Source: Oxalobacteraceae bacterium (lineage in GTDB: Bacteria; Pseudomonadota; Gammaproteobacteria; Burkholderiales; Burkholderiaceae_D). From it: a DNA stretch of 64,000 bases. The notes below the pieces were generated by a model, which was not told the origin of the DNA, did not search any database, and saw only the letters and a program-made list of their open reading frames with translations. Of the stretch, positions 7,543 to 16,979 are shown in pieces; position 1 is the first letter of the stretch, and every line of letters starts with the position of its first letter. Both the position numbers and the translations under genes were made by a program. The stretch lies in contig JAIXXN010000019.1 of assembly GCA_027490725.1 (NCBI GenBank), positions 62,001-126,000 of the forward strand. The letters are read 5' to 3'.

Positions 7543-9828
7543 GTGACATCCTTCTCCTGGTTACCTAGCTGGAACAAGACGCTGAGTAAGTACGGCCTGC
7601 GCTGGCTGCTGAGTGCGCTGGTGACGGCGCTCGGGGTGTTGTATGCGCTGAATGTCTGGCAGAGCGATGCGGTGGTGCGGCTCGATAATCTGCTGGCCGG
7701 CGAACGCATGAAGCTGGAAGCGCCGCAGCTCGATCCACGCATCGTCATCGTCGACATCGACGGCAAATCGCTGACCGAATTCGGGCGCTTTCCGTGGAGC
7801 CGCAACATCCAGGCACAACTGATCCGTCAGCTCACCGTCCACTATCAGGTGAAAGCGGTGGGTTACGATATTTCCTTCCCGGAGCCGGACACCAGTTCCG
7901 GTTATGGCGTACTGGAAAAATTGTCGCAGCGCGAACTGCGCGATGTGCCGCAACTCAGAGACAAGCTGGCTAGCCTGAAAACAGCGCTCGACTACGATGG
8001 CCTGTTTGCCAGCGCCCTGCAGGGCCAGCCGGTGATTCTGGGCTTTAATCTGTCGCCGGACCAGATCAAGGGGGCACTCCCGGCAGCGCTGTTCAGCGAA
8101 GCGGACCTGAACGGCCGGGAATTACTGGCCTATAACGCGGCTGGCTACGAAGCCAATGTGCCGCTGCTACAGCAGGCTGCCGCCGGTGCGGGCAGCTTTT
8201 CCGTGGTCACCGATCTGGACGGGGTGGTGCGCAATGCCTACCTGATCCAGCAGGTGGGCGAATCCTACTATCCTTCGCTGGCGGTGGCCACCAGCATGCT
8301 GTATCTCGATGCGCTGGCCGTGAAACCGCTGCTGACCGAATCGGTCGACCAGCTATCGCGCAACCAGCTCGACAGCGGCGGCTACGATGCCCTGACCATT
8401 CTGCTGCCGCAGCGCAAACAGCGTCTGATTCCGGTCGGCGAGGCGATGAGTACGGTGGTCCAGTTCCGTGGCCGCGGTGGCCCCACCGGTGGCGCTTTCC
8501 GCTATGTGTCAGCGGCCGATGTGCTGACCGGGCGGGCGCCGCAGTCTTTGCTGAAAGGCACGCTGGTGCTGATCGGTACCACCGCCCCGGGGCTGGTGGA
8601 CTTGCGCGCCACCCCCGTCAATCCCGAGTATCCGGGGGTGGAGATCCATGCCAACATCATCAAGTCGATTCTCGACCAGCGCTTCAAATCGCGGCCCTAT
8701 ACCGCGTTCGTGCTGGAGGCAGGCGCCATCCTAGTGCTTGGCCTGGGATTGGGGCTGGCGCTGGCGACGCTCTCGCCGCTGCGCTCGATATTGCTGGGGG
8801 TGGCGGTGCTGGCCAGCAGCGTGGCACTGAATCTGTATCTGTACCGGGTACAGGACCTGATGTTCAACTCGGCCATGCTGATGATCGTACTGTTCGCGGT
8901 GTTTGTGCTGAACGTGGCCTGGGGTTATTTCTTCGAGGTGCGCAAAGGTCAGGCGCTGGTATCGCGCTTTGGCGAGTATGTGGCGCCGGAACTGGTGGCC
9001 GAAATGGCCGCCGACCCGGAACAATACAATATGGATGGCGAAAGCCGCGAGCTGACGGTGATGTTTGTCGATGTGCGCGGCTTTACCACGATTTCCGAAG
9101 GGCTGACCCCGAAGCAGTTACGCGAGTACATCAATCTCTACCTAACGGCGATGTCGGAAGACATCCGCGACAGTCACCGTGGCACACTCGACAAGTACAT
9201 TGGCGACGCCGTGATGGCGTTCTGGGGCGCGCCGGTGGCGTTTGCCGACCATGCCAGTCGCGCCGTGGCCACCGCCTTGCTGATGCAGGCCAGCGCGCAG
9301 CGGCTGAATGCGGACTTTCTGGCCCGCGGCTGGCCGGCCTTGAAAATCGGCATCGGTGTGAATTCCGGGCTGATGCATGTGGGCGACATGGGCTCGCGCA
9401 TCCGGCGGGCCTACACGGTGATGGGCGATGCGGTGAATCTGGCTTCGCGTCTGGAAGGCATTACCAAGGTCTACGGTGTGGGGATCGCGGTGGGTGCCCT
9501 GACGCGTGCCGCTGCGCCGGAATTTGCCTACCGCGAACTTGATCTGGTGCGTGTCAAAGGCAAGCATGAACCGGTGGCCATCTTCGAGCCACTCGGGGTG
9601 AGTACCCAGCTCGACCCGGCTCTGCTGGCTACACTGCAGGACTGGCAGGCGGCGCTTCAGCTGGTGCGTAGCCAGCAGTGGGAGCCGGCCCGGCTCGCCA
9701 TCGAAGCCTTGCAGGCGCACGACCCGCACTGCGCCCTCTACGCGCTGTACCTGCAGCGCATCGGGTATTACCTTGAGCATCCACCCGGCCCGCAATGGGA
9801 CGGCGTGACCAGCTTCGACAGCAAATAG
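7543..9828 (+). CDS. CHASE2 domain adenylate/guanylate cyclase
   Basis: A 761-residue membrane-bound class III nucleotidyl cyclase with a GTG start. One N-terminal membrane segment (about 15-35) leads into a large periplasmic CHASE2 sensor (about 40-390, containing IVIVDIDGKSLTEFGRFPW and VLIGTTAPGLVDLRATPV). Three further membrane segments follow (about 390-470). The catalytic domain (about 500-690) has VMFVDVRGFTTISE, KYIGDAVMAFWGAP and MGDAVNLASRLEG, so the metal-binding aspartates and the transition-state asparagine/arginine helix are present. The C-terminal tail is helical. CHASE2 cyclases often sit next to FecR and two-partner-secretion genes, as here. cAMP is the likelier product, but substrate choice is inferred. 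Confidence 0.92.
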   Translation: MTSFSWLPSWNKTLSKYGLRWLLSALVTALGVLYALNVWQSDAVVRLDNLLAGERMKLEAPQLDPRIVIVDIDGKSLTEFGRFPWSRNIQAQLIRQLTVHYQVKAVGYDISFPEPDTSSGYGVLEKLSQRELRDVPQLRDKLASLKTALDYDGLFASALQGQPVILGFNLSPDQIKGALPAALFSEADLNGRELLAYNAAGYEANVPLLQQAAAGAGSFSVVTDLDGVVRNAYLIQQVGESYYPSLAVATSMLYLDALAVKPLLTESVDQLSRNQLDSGGYDALTILLPQRKQRLIPVGEAMSTVVQFRGRGGPTGGAFRYVSAADVLTGRAPQSLLKGTLVLIGTTAPGLVDLRATPVNPEYPGVEIHANIIKSILDQRFKSRPYTAFVLEAGAILVLGLGLGLALATLSPLRSILLGVAVLASSVALNLYLYRVQDLMFNSAMLMIVLFAVFVLNVAWGYFFEVRKGQALVSRFGEYVAPELVAEMAADPEQYNMDGESRELTVMFVDVRGFTTISEGLTPKQLREYINLYLTAMSEDIRDSHRGTLDKYIGDAVMAFWGAPVAFADHASRAVATALLMQASAQRLNADFLARGWPALKIGIGVNSGLMHVGDMGSRIRRAYTVMGDAVNLASRLEGITKVYGVGIAVGALTRAAAPEFAYRELDLVRVKGKHEPVAIFEPLGVSTQLDPALLATLQDWQAALQLVRSQQWEPARLAIEALQAHDPHCALYALYLQRIGYYLEHPPGPQWDGVTSFDSK

Positions 9829-9911
9829 GCCGGTGTGCAAAAACTGCGCATCTTCTGGCGCAACAGAAACATGATTGCCATATTTTTATGCAAGTTTCCG
9901 CGAGGCTGGCA

Positions 9912-9917
9912 TATAAT
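9912..9917 (+). promoter_or_regulatory. Candidate -10 element for the exoprotein gene
   Basis: A perfect TATAAT in a short AT-rich stretch, 80 bases before the chosen ATG at 9998. No convincing -35 lies at 16-18 bases, so an activator could be needed. The leader would be about 75 bases. Confidence 0.4.
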
Positions 9918-9997
9918 TTGTTTTCATAGGGTAATGAATTTCTCTATAAATGTTGTTGATTTTGCATGACCTGATCCACCGCATTGAGGAAGTCGTC

Positions 9998-12900
9998 ATG
10001 AAAACCCCGCAACCACGCACCCCCGCCCAGACCCGCCAGACCCAGCAGACTCGCCAGACCCGCTTGCAGCGCAAGTTGCTGGTCGTGCTGGTGGCAGCTT
10101 GCTACAGCTCGGCGCAGGCCGGTCCACTGGCCCCCACCGTGGTGGCAGGCCAGGCCAGCTTTGGCCAGCAGGGCAAAACCTATACGATTACCAACACCCC
10201 GAATACCATCATCAACTGGCAGGGTTTTTCGCTGGCGACCGACGAGATTGCCAAGTTTGTCCAGCAGAGTGCCGATAGCCGGGTGCTGAACCGCATCGCC
10301 GGCCAGGATCCCAGCGTGATCCTGGGCGCGATCCAGTCCAATGGTAAAGTGTTTCTGATCAACCCGAACGGGGTGCTGTTCGGTGCCGGTGCCCGGGTCG
10401 ATGTGCAGGGACTGGTGGCATCGAGTCTGGCCTTGTCGAATAGCGATTTTCTGGCCGGTCAGAACCGTTTTAGCGGCGCTCCCGATGCGGGCAAGGTCAG
10501 CAACGCCGGCACGCTGCGCACGCCTGCCGGCGGACAGATATTCCTGATTGCGCCGGCGGTGGAAAATCGCGGCATTATTTCAAGCGAGAACGGTCAGGTC
10601 ATCCTGGCCGCCGGGCACAGTGTGCAGCTCTTCGAGTCTGCCGATCCGAATCTGCAGGTGGTGGTATCGGCAGGCGCCGATCAGGCGGTCAATCTGGGCC
10701 AGATCGTCGCACAGGGCGGCCGGATCGGGGTGTACGGGGCGCTGGTCAATCAGCGCGGCCGGATCAGCGCCGATAGCGCGGTGCGCGGTGCGAATGGCAA
10801 GATCGTCCTGAAATCGAGCGCTACCACGCTGCTCGAGGCGGGCAGTAGCACCACGGCGCGCGGCAGTAATCTGAATGTGGGCGGCGACATCATGCTGCTG
10901 GGGCCGCAGGTGGGGCTGACCGGCGACGCGCTGGTCGATGCCAGCGGCGCGGCCGGCGGCGGTACGGTGTTGGTGGGTGGTGACTATCAGGGCCGCAATC
11001 CGGCTATCGGCAATGCCCGCCAGAGCTACGTGGGCAAAGACAGTGTGATCCGTGCCGATGCACTGGTGGCCGGCGATGGCGGCAAGGTGATCGTCTGGGG
11101 TGACCAGAGCACCCGCATGCTGGGCAGTATCTCGGCGCGCGGCGGCAGCACGGCCGGCAATGGCGGACTGGTGGAAACCTCCGGCCACGTGCTTGATCTG
11201 CAGGGCCAGGTTGATACCAGTGCGGCGCAGGGCCGCAACGGCAGCTTGCTGCTCGATCCGGGCCGGGTGCTGATTGCGCAATCGGCTTCAGTCGCGACCG
11301 ATCAGGGCGGCATGTCCGCCAATCCCGCCAATTACGCGACCCTGAGCGGCAGCGGGCCGTTTGCCGCCTCGGATGTGCAGGGCGATTCCCTGCTTACCAC
11401 CAGCACTTTGCAAGCGGCGCTGGCGAACAATGATGTGACGGTGTCGACCCGCAATTCGACGGCCAGTGGCGAAGGCCAGATTCTGGTCCTGAGTGCGCTG
11501 ACGTGGAGTAGCAATAAAGCGCTCACCCTGGACGCCGCCGGAGAAATTTCCTTGGAAGCGCCGATTTCGGCCAGCAATGGCGCACTGCATCTGATCACCG
11601 AGCAGGCGATTTCCCAGTCGACCAGCCCGATCAATGCCCTGACGATAAAAAGTCTGAGCGCGCTGGCGGCCGGCGCGATCGAGCTGAATAACCCGGCGAA
11701 CCAGATCAGCGATACCGTCACCCTGCATTCCAGCAATGACGGGGTCGGCATCGAGGCGCTCAGTCTGCAGCTCGGTAGCAGTCACGCCAGCGGCATATTC
11801 TCCGCACATGCCGTGGACGGTAATCTGTCGCTGGTGAGTGGGGCGACCCTGAGTGCTTCCAGCCTGATCAACTTGACCGCTTATGGTGATGAGAGCAATC
11901 TGACGATAGGCAGCGGCGCGGCCGTGACCTCGTCCGGCGGGATAGGGCTGGCAGTGCACGCCAGCGGTGCGCATCGCATCACCAATAACGGCGAGGTCAG
12001 CGCTGAAGGCATTCTCGCGCTGACCGCCGGCCAGATGACGCTGGCGGGCGGCTCCCTGCACGGCAGCAGTGTGTCCCTGAATTCCGCCAACCCGATCAAT
12101 CTCGGTGCTACCGCCAATGCCGCGAATACGCTGGAACTGACGGCCAGCGATCTGAGCAGTGTCAGCAACTCCCTGATCACCGTCAACAGCACCCGCAGTG
12201 CGGCTGCCGGTAACATCGCCTTAAGTGCGCCCCTCAGTATTGCCCGCAGCCTGTCATTGAACACCGATGGCGGGATTACACTGTCAGCGCCCTTGACGCT
12301 GGGCAGCGGCGGCAGCCTGACCCTGTCGGCCGGCGAGGGCCAGCCGATTACGGTGACGGCTAGTCTGACGGTGGGCGGCACGCTGGCGATACAGGGCGGT
12401 GACTGGAGCCAGATCGCTGCGACGCTGCCCAGCCTGAGCGCGGCGCACTTCAGCCTCGGCGAGGACGCCAGCTTCCTGCGCGCGCTGAGCGGCAGCGGTA
12501 ATTCGGCCAGTCCCTACCAGCTGACGGACGTGTATGGGCTGCAGGGGATGGCCAGTCTGCCGATGAGCAACTGGTACACCCTGGCCAGCGATATCAGTGC
12601 GAGTGGCACGGCCAGCTGGAACGGCGCTGCCGGCTTCCAGCCCATCGGTCGCTCCGGTCATCCCTACACCGGCACCTTCGATGGCGGCGGGCATAGCATC
12701 AGCGGTCTGACGATACACCGCAACGACGATGACAAGGTCGGGCTGATTGCCTATCTGGATGGCGGCACACTGCGCAATCTGACGCTGAACGGTGGCGCGA
12801 TCAGCGGCTACCGCTCGGTCGGTGCGCTGGTGGGGCAGAGCAGTGCCGGCAGTCTGATCGAGAATGCCCACAGTTCCGCGGCCGTGACCGGTAACAGCGA

Positions 12901-15900
12901 GGTTGGTGGTCTGGTGGGCCGCAATAGTGGCGCCATCACGCAGGCCAGCAGCAGTGGCAGTGTCACCGGCGACTATGAGGACAATACCGCCAACTTTGGC
13001 GGTCTGGCCGGGTTTAACGCCGGCACCATTAGCTATTCGTGGGCCAGCGGGGCGGTCGATACGGCCGCCGTCAACGTGGGCGGACTGGTCGGCGTAAATA
13101 CCTATCAGGGAGCCGGCACGGCCATCATCAGTGATTCCTATGCACTGGGCAATGTGCACTCGACCAATGAAATTGTTGGTGGTCTGGTGGGCGATAATCT
13201 GGGTGGCACGATCCAGCGCTCCTATGCCGCCGGCAACGTCAATGGTGCGCGCGATGTGGGCGGTCTGGCCGGTCGCATGATGGCGCAAAGCGGTCACGAT
13301 CCGCTGATCGAGAATGCCTATGCCACCGGCAATCTGGTGGGCAATGCCGGGGGCAACCTCGCGCACGCCAATATGGGCGGCGCGGTGGGCGAGATGTGGG
13401 ACGGTACGGTCAGCAATGTGTTCTTCACCGGGCAGGTCGACGGTACTGGCTTCGTCAACAATGTCCATCCGCTGATCGGTGCTGCCATCGAAGGCTACTG
13501 GACCAATCTGTATTACAACAGCGAGACGGCGCTGGCCAGTGGCGGTGAAGGGAGCGGCTTGAGCGCCGCCCAGATGCAGCACGCGAGCAATTTCGGTGGG
13601 TTCGAGTTCAGCACCAATCCGGTCTGGCGTATCTATGAAGGCCACACCCTGCCGTTGCTGAAGAGCTTGCTGACGCCGCTCACGGTGACCGTCAGTGGTG
13701 GCAGCAATGTGATTAAAACCTACGACGGCCAGAGCGCGCCGCTGGTCGGTGCCAGCGCCAGTCTGCCGGGTAGCGGGGTGAGCGGGACGCTGGGCTGGGA
13801 TGGTGCCAGCAATGCCGGCACCTATGGCGTGGGCGGGCTGTATTCGACCCAGTATGACATCAGTTATGCCGGAAACAATCCGCAACTGGTGATCACGCCG
13901 CGCGAAGTCACGGCCACGGTGAGTGCCGAGAAAGTCTATGATGGGTATGCAGCGGTCGCGTCGGCCAGCGAATACACCTTCACCCTGCAGAATGTGGTGG
14001 CTGCCGATAGCGGGCTGGGTCTGTCGGGCGAGGTGGCGTTTGCGAATAAAAACGTGGGCACCGGCAAGCCGCTGACGGTCAGCGGTGCGCAGTTGCTGGG
14101 CAATAGTGACGGCAATTACCTGCTCACGGGTAGCGTGACGGGTAGCGGCAGCATCACCCCGCGGCCACTCACCTTGAGCGATGTGACGCTGATGCCTACG
14201 CGCCAGTACAATGGCAGCGACCTGGCCAGCTTCAGCGGTGGCGCCAGCATCACTGCCGGCCTGAATGGCGAGGACGTGGCGCTCGCCAACGCCGGCACTG
14301 CGATCGCCCGCTACAACAACAAGAATGTCGGCGAGAACAAACCGGTCAGCTTTACGCTCAGCGGATATACCCTGAGCGGTGCCGATGCCGGCAATTATAT
14401 GGTGGCCGGTCCGACGGATCTGACGGCCGATATCACCCGGGCGCCGCTGACGCTGAGCGGGCTGACGGCGAATAGCCGGGTCTACAACCTGACGCTCGAT
14501 CCGCGCGAATCTACCTACGGCACGCTGGCAACTTTAAATACCAGCAATGCCGTGCTTGGTGGCCTGATCGGCACCGACGTGGTGAACGTGGTCAGTGCCA
14601 CCGGTTCCTTCAGTGACCGCAATGTCGGCAGCGGCAAAGCCGTGGTCGGTAGCGCGGCGATACTCGGTGGTACCGATGCCGGCAATTATCAGGTCTTGTA
14701 CGCCGGCTTCCTCGATACCATGACGGCCTCGATTACCCCAGCGCCACTGACGCTGACGCTGGCAGCGCGCGAATATAACAACACCAGTCTGGCGAGCTTC
14801 ACCAATGCACAACTGAGCGGGGTGCTCACGGATGCCGCCAATCACAGCGATAGTGTGGCGCTGGTGACCGGTTCGGCTAGCGCCAGTTACGCCGACAAGC
14901 ATGTCGGCGTGGCCAAAGCGGTGACGATCAATGGCGGTGCCCTGAGCCTGAGCGGGGCGCAGGCCGGTAACTATACGCTGAGTAGCAACGTGGTGGGCAC
15001 CATCACGGCCCGTCCGACGTCGACCTGGATCGGCAGTAATGGCGGACTATGGAGTACTGCCAGCAACTGGGCCGACAGCATCGCTCCCGATGGCGCCAAT
15101 GTGCTGGCTGCGCAACTGGGTAGCGACGCCGGTACCATCACCTACGACAGCGCGGCCGGCGCGACCACGCTGAATACTGTGACCGCCAGCGGCAGCACCA
15201 CGCTATCCCTGACGGGGGGCACGCTGACCTTGCGCAGTGGCGAGACGCTCTACTCGAGCCAACTGGGCACGCTGGCGCTGGCGGGCGGCAATCTGGTCAT
15301 GAACGGCAACCTTGGTCTGGATACGCTGACGCTTGCGAGCGGTACGCTGAGCGGCACCCAGAGTGCCGCCACGCTGACGACCGCCCACTACGTGCAGAGC
15401 GGCGGGGTGATCGATATCAGTGGCGCGCTGTCGGTGACCCAGGGCACGGCGCTATCGCTGGGTACGGTGCGTGCGCAACGTGCGATTACCCTGCACACCG
15501 GGGAAGGGGGCTCGATTGCCCAGACCGGCCCCTGGATCACGGACAGTCTGACGGCCAGCACCAGCAATGGTGTGATGCTGAGTAATACTGGCAACCACAT
15601 TGCAGCCTTCACGGCGAGCAATAACGTTGGGAATATCGTGCTCAACAATACGCTCGATAGCGGCGAACTGGTGCTGGGTAACCTGCATACGACCGGCAAT
15701 ATTCTCATCGATAACCATGGTGGCATCGTCGTCGATGGCCATATCCAGGCGCAGCATTCGGGCGCCAATACGGGCACCGTATCGATCGCTGCGCATAGTC
15801 CGGTCAGTATCAATGATCAGGTGGATGGCGAAGAGCTGATTTTTTCGGCCAGTACTGCCATTAACCTCGGCTCCGCTGCGGCGCTGAATGCTGTCAACCG

Positions 15901-16927
15901 CATCCAGCTGACCGCGGGCACCGATATTGTGCTGGGGGGCTCGCTGGCACTGAGCTCGGGCGCGGGCAGTATTGCGTTGACCGCCACCAATGGCAATATT
16001 TCGGTCGGTAACGCGACTTCGATTTCCAGTAATGGCGGTACGGTCAATCTGAGCGCTCCACAGGGTTCGGTTGCTGCGGGCAGTATTACGCTGGGCAGTA
16101 ACACCAATCCGGTGATCGATTCCGGTAGTGCAGCGGCGGCCGCCGCTGCCGCACAGGCTGCCGCCGAGGCAGCGGCCAAAGCGGCTGCCGATGCCGCTGC
16201 CAAAGCCGCCGCCGATGCGGCCGCCAAAGCGGCGGCCGATGCTGCAGCCCAAGCCGCTGCCGACGCCGCCGCCAAGGCCGCCGCCGACGCCGCTGCCAAG
16301 GCCGCCGCCGACGCCGCTGCCAAGGCCGCCGCCGACGCCGCGGCCAAAGCGGCGGCCGATGCTGCGGCCGAAGCAGCTGCGAAAGCTGCGGCCGAAGCGG
16401 CTGCGAAAGCGGCGGCCGATGCTGCGGCGAAAGCGGCTGCCGATGCGGCTGCCGATGCTGTGGCCAAAGCTGCTGCCGAAGCGGCTGCCAAAGCGGCTGC
16501 CAAAGCGGCGGCCGACGCCGCGGCCGCCCAAGCCGCCGCCGATGCCGCGGCCCAAGCCGCTGCCGAGGCGGCCGCCAAAGCCGCTGCCGATGCCAGAGCC
16601 GCAGCGGCAGCCGCCGCCAGCAGCAGTCAGCCATCCGCCCCGCTGGGGCAGGCATTGAATAGTACCGTCAATATCATCAATACCGTGACGCCGGGCGCGA
16701 CGAGCGGGCCGGCCCTGAACGCCGTACCCGTGCCCAGCAGCCTTGCCAGCACGGCGGGCAGCAGCGCCAATCCTGCCAGCAGCTCCAGCTCCAGCACCAG
16801 CAGCAGCACCAGCAGTACCAGCAGCAAGCCCGATGACAAAGCCCCCGATGAAAAGGACAAGTCGAGTGGCAAGGTCGAGGTGCTGGCCAGTAAAAACGAG
16901 CCGGCCAAGAAGATGTACTGCAATTGA
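9998..16927 (+). CDS. Giant two-partner-secretion exoprotein (TpsA, filamentous haemagglutinin type)
   Basis: A secreted adhesin-like protein of 2309 residues. The ATG at 9998 has a TGAGGAA site; an upstream in-frame ATG (9950) does not. A long basic signal peptide ends near AQA (residue 41). The TPS secretion domain follows (about 42-300, with the diagnostic NPNG near 121). Next are beta-helical repeats, a GLUG region (about 940-1135, repeated VGGLVG and GGLAG), YDG/MBG-like repeats (about 1230-1670), more beta-helix and a 163-residue alanine-rich stalk (about 2045-2207). A Ser-rich linker leads to the tail KKMYCN. The penultimate Cys is the only one seen in the mature chain. The cognate TpsB follows after 52 bases. 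Confidence 0.93.
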   Translation: MKTPQPRTPAQTRQTQQTRQTRLQRKLLVVLVAACYSSAQAGPLAPTVVAGQASFGQQGKTYTITNTPNTIINWQGFSLATDEIAKFVQQSADSRVLNRIAGQDPSVILGAIQSNGKVFLINPNGVLFGAGARVDVQGLVASSLALSNSDFLAGQNRFSGAPDAGKVSNAGTLRTPAGGQIFLIAPAVENRGIISSENGQVILAAGHSVQLFESADPNLQVVVSAGADQAVNLGQIVAQGGRIGVYGALVNQRGRISADSAVRGANGKIVLKSSATTLLEAGSSTTARGSNLNVGGDIMLLGPQVGLTGDALVDASGAAGGGTVLVGGDYQGRNPAIGNARQSYVGKDSVIRADALVAGDGGKVIVWGDQSTRMLGSISARGGSTAGNGGLVETSGHVLDLQGQVDTSAAQGRNGSLLLDPGRVLIAQSASVATDQGGMSANPANYATLSGSGPFAASDVQGDSLLTTSTLQAALANNDVTVSTRNSTASGEGQILVLSALTWSSNKALTLDAAGEISLEAPISASNGALHLITEQAISQSTSPINALTIKSLSALAAGAIELNNPANQISDTVTLHSSNDGVGIEALSLQLGSSHASGIFSAHAVDGNLSLVSGATLSASSLINLTAYGDESNLTIGSGAAVTSSGGIGLAVHASGAHRITNNGEVSAEGILALTAGQMTLAGGSLHGSSVSLNSANPINLGATANAANTLELTASDLSSVSNSLITVNSTRSAAAGNIALSAPLSIARSLSLNTDGGITLSAPLTLGSGGSLTLSAGEGQPITVTASLTVGGTLAIQGGDWSQIAATLPSLSAAHFSLGEDASFLRALSGSGNSASPYQLTDVYGLQGMASLPMSNWYTLASDISASGTASWNGAAGFQPIGRSGHPYTGTFDGGGHSISGLTIHRNDDDKVGLIAYLDGGTLRNLTLNGGAISGYRSVGALVGQSSAGSLIENAHSSAAVTGNSEVGGLVGRNSGAITQASSSGSVTGDYEDNTANFGGLAGFNAGTISYSWASGAVDTAAVNVGGLVGVNTYQGAGTAIISDSYALGNVHSTNEIVGGLVGDNLGGTIQRSYAAGNVNGARDVGGLAGRMMAQSGHDPLIENAYATGNLVGNAGGNLAHANMGGAVGEMWDGTVSNVFFTGQVDGTGFVNNVHPLIGAAIEGYWTNLYYNSETALASGGEGSGLSAAQMQHASNFGGFEFSTNPVWRIYEGHTLPLLKSLLTPLTVTVSGGSNVIKTYDGQSAPLVGASASLPGSGVSGTLGWDGASNAGTYGVGGLYSTQYDISYAGNNPQLVITPREVTATVSAEKVYDGYAAVASASEYTFTLQNVVAADSGLGLSGEVAFANKNVGTGKPLTVSGAQLLGNSDGNYLLTGSVTGSGSITPRPLTLSDVTLMPTRQYNGSDLASFSGGASITAGLNGEDVALANAGTAIARYNNKNVGENKPVSFTLSGYTLSGADAGNYMVAGPTDLTADITRAPLTLSGLTANSRVYNLTLDPRESTYGTLATLNTSNAVLGGLIGTDVVNVVSATGSFSDRNVGSGKAVVGSAAILGGTDAGNYQVLYAGFLDTMTASITPAPLTLTLAAREYNNTSLASFTNAQLSGVLTDAANHSDSVALVTGSASASYADKHVGVAKAVTINGGALSLSGAQAGNYTLSSNVVGTITARPTSTWIGSNGGLWSTASNWADSIAPDGANVLAAQLGSDAGTITYDSAAGATTLNTVTASGSTTLSLTGGTLTLRSGETLYSSQLGTLALAGGNLVMNGNLGLDTLTLASGTLSGTQSAATLTTAHYVQSGGVIDISGALSVTQGTALSLGTVRAQRAITLHTGEGGSIAQTGPWITDSLTASTSNGVMLSNTGNHIAAFTASNNVGNIVLNNTLDSGELVLGNLHTTGNILIDNHGGIVVDGHIQAQHSGANTGTVSIAAHSPVSINDQVDGEELIFSASTAINLGSAAALNAVNRIQLTAGTDIVLGGSLALSSGAGSIALTATNGNISVGNATSISSNGGTVNLSAPQGSVAAGSITLGSNTNPVIDSGSAAAAAAAAQAAAEAAAKAAADAAAKAAADAAAKAAADAAAQAAADAAAKAAADAAAKAAADAAAKAAADAAAKAAADAAAEAAAKAAAEAAAKAAADAAAKAAADAAADAVAKAAAEAAAKAAAKAAADAAAAQAAADAAAQAAAEAAAKAAADARAAAAAAASSSQPSAPLGQALNSTVNIINTVTPGATSGPALNAVPVPSSLASTAGSSANPASSSSSSTSSSTSSTSSKPDDKAPDEKDKSSGKVEVLASKNEPAKKMYCN
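16130..16618 (+). repeat. Alanine-rich tetrapeptide repeat (XAAA) in the exoprotein
   Basis: About 163 codons, mostly following the pattern X-Ala-Ala-Ala with X = Asp, Lys, Glu or Gln. At the DNA level this is a 12/24-bp GC-rich tandem repeat, nearly perfect at about 16260-16340. It should form a long charged alpha-helix like the stalk of TolA. Its DNA repetitiveness makes it prone to copy-number change and assembly error. Confidence 0.92.
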
Positions 16928-16979
16928 CGCCGAGCTCAGCAGCAGAATTTCGGCCACGATTTAATTTACGAGCGAACAC

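Noticed and set aside
11288..13885. Long minus-strand frames (257 and 533 residues) inside the exoprotein gene
   Set aside because: Shadows of a repetitive GC-rich gene; composition is arbitrary and no ribosome binding sites precede them.
16260..16340. CRISPR-like or intergenic repeat array
   Set aside because: The repeats are contiguous, lack spacers and are in frame within the exoprotein coding region.
15452..16957. 501-residue minus-strand frame opposite the exoprotein, with Gly/Arg-rich repeats
   Set aside because: The repeats are the reverse complement of the GCN-rich Ala codons; no start signal or recognised domain.
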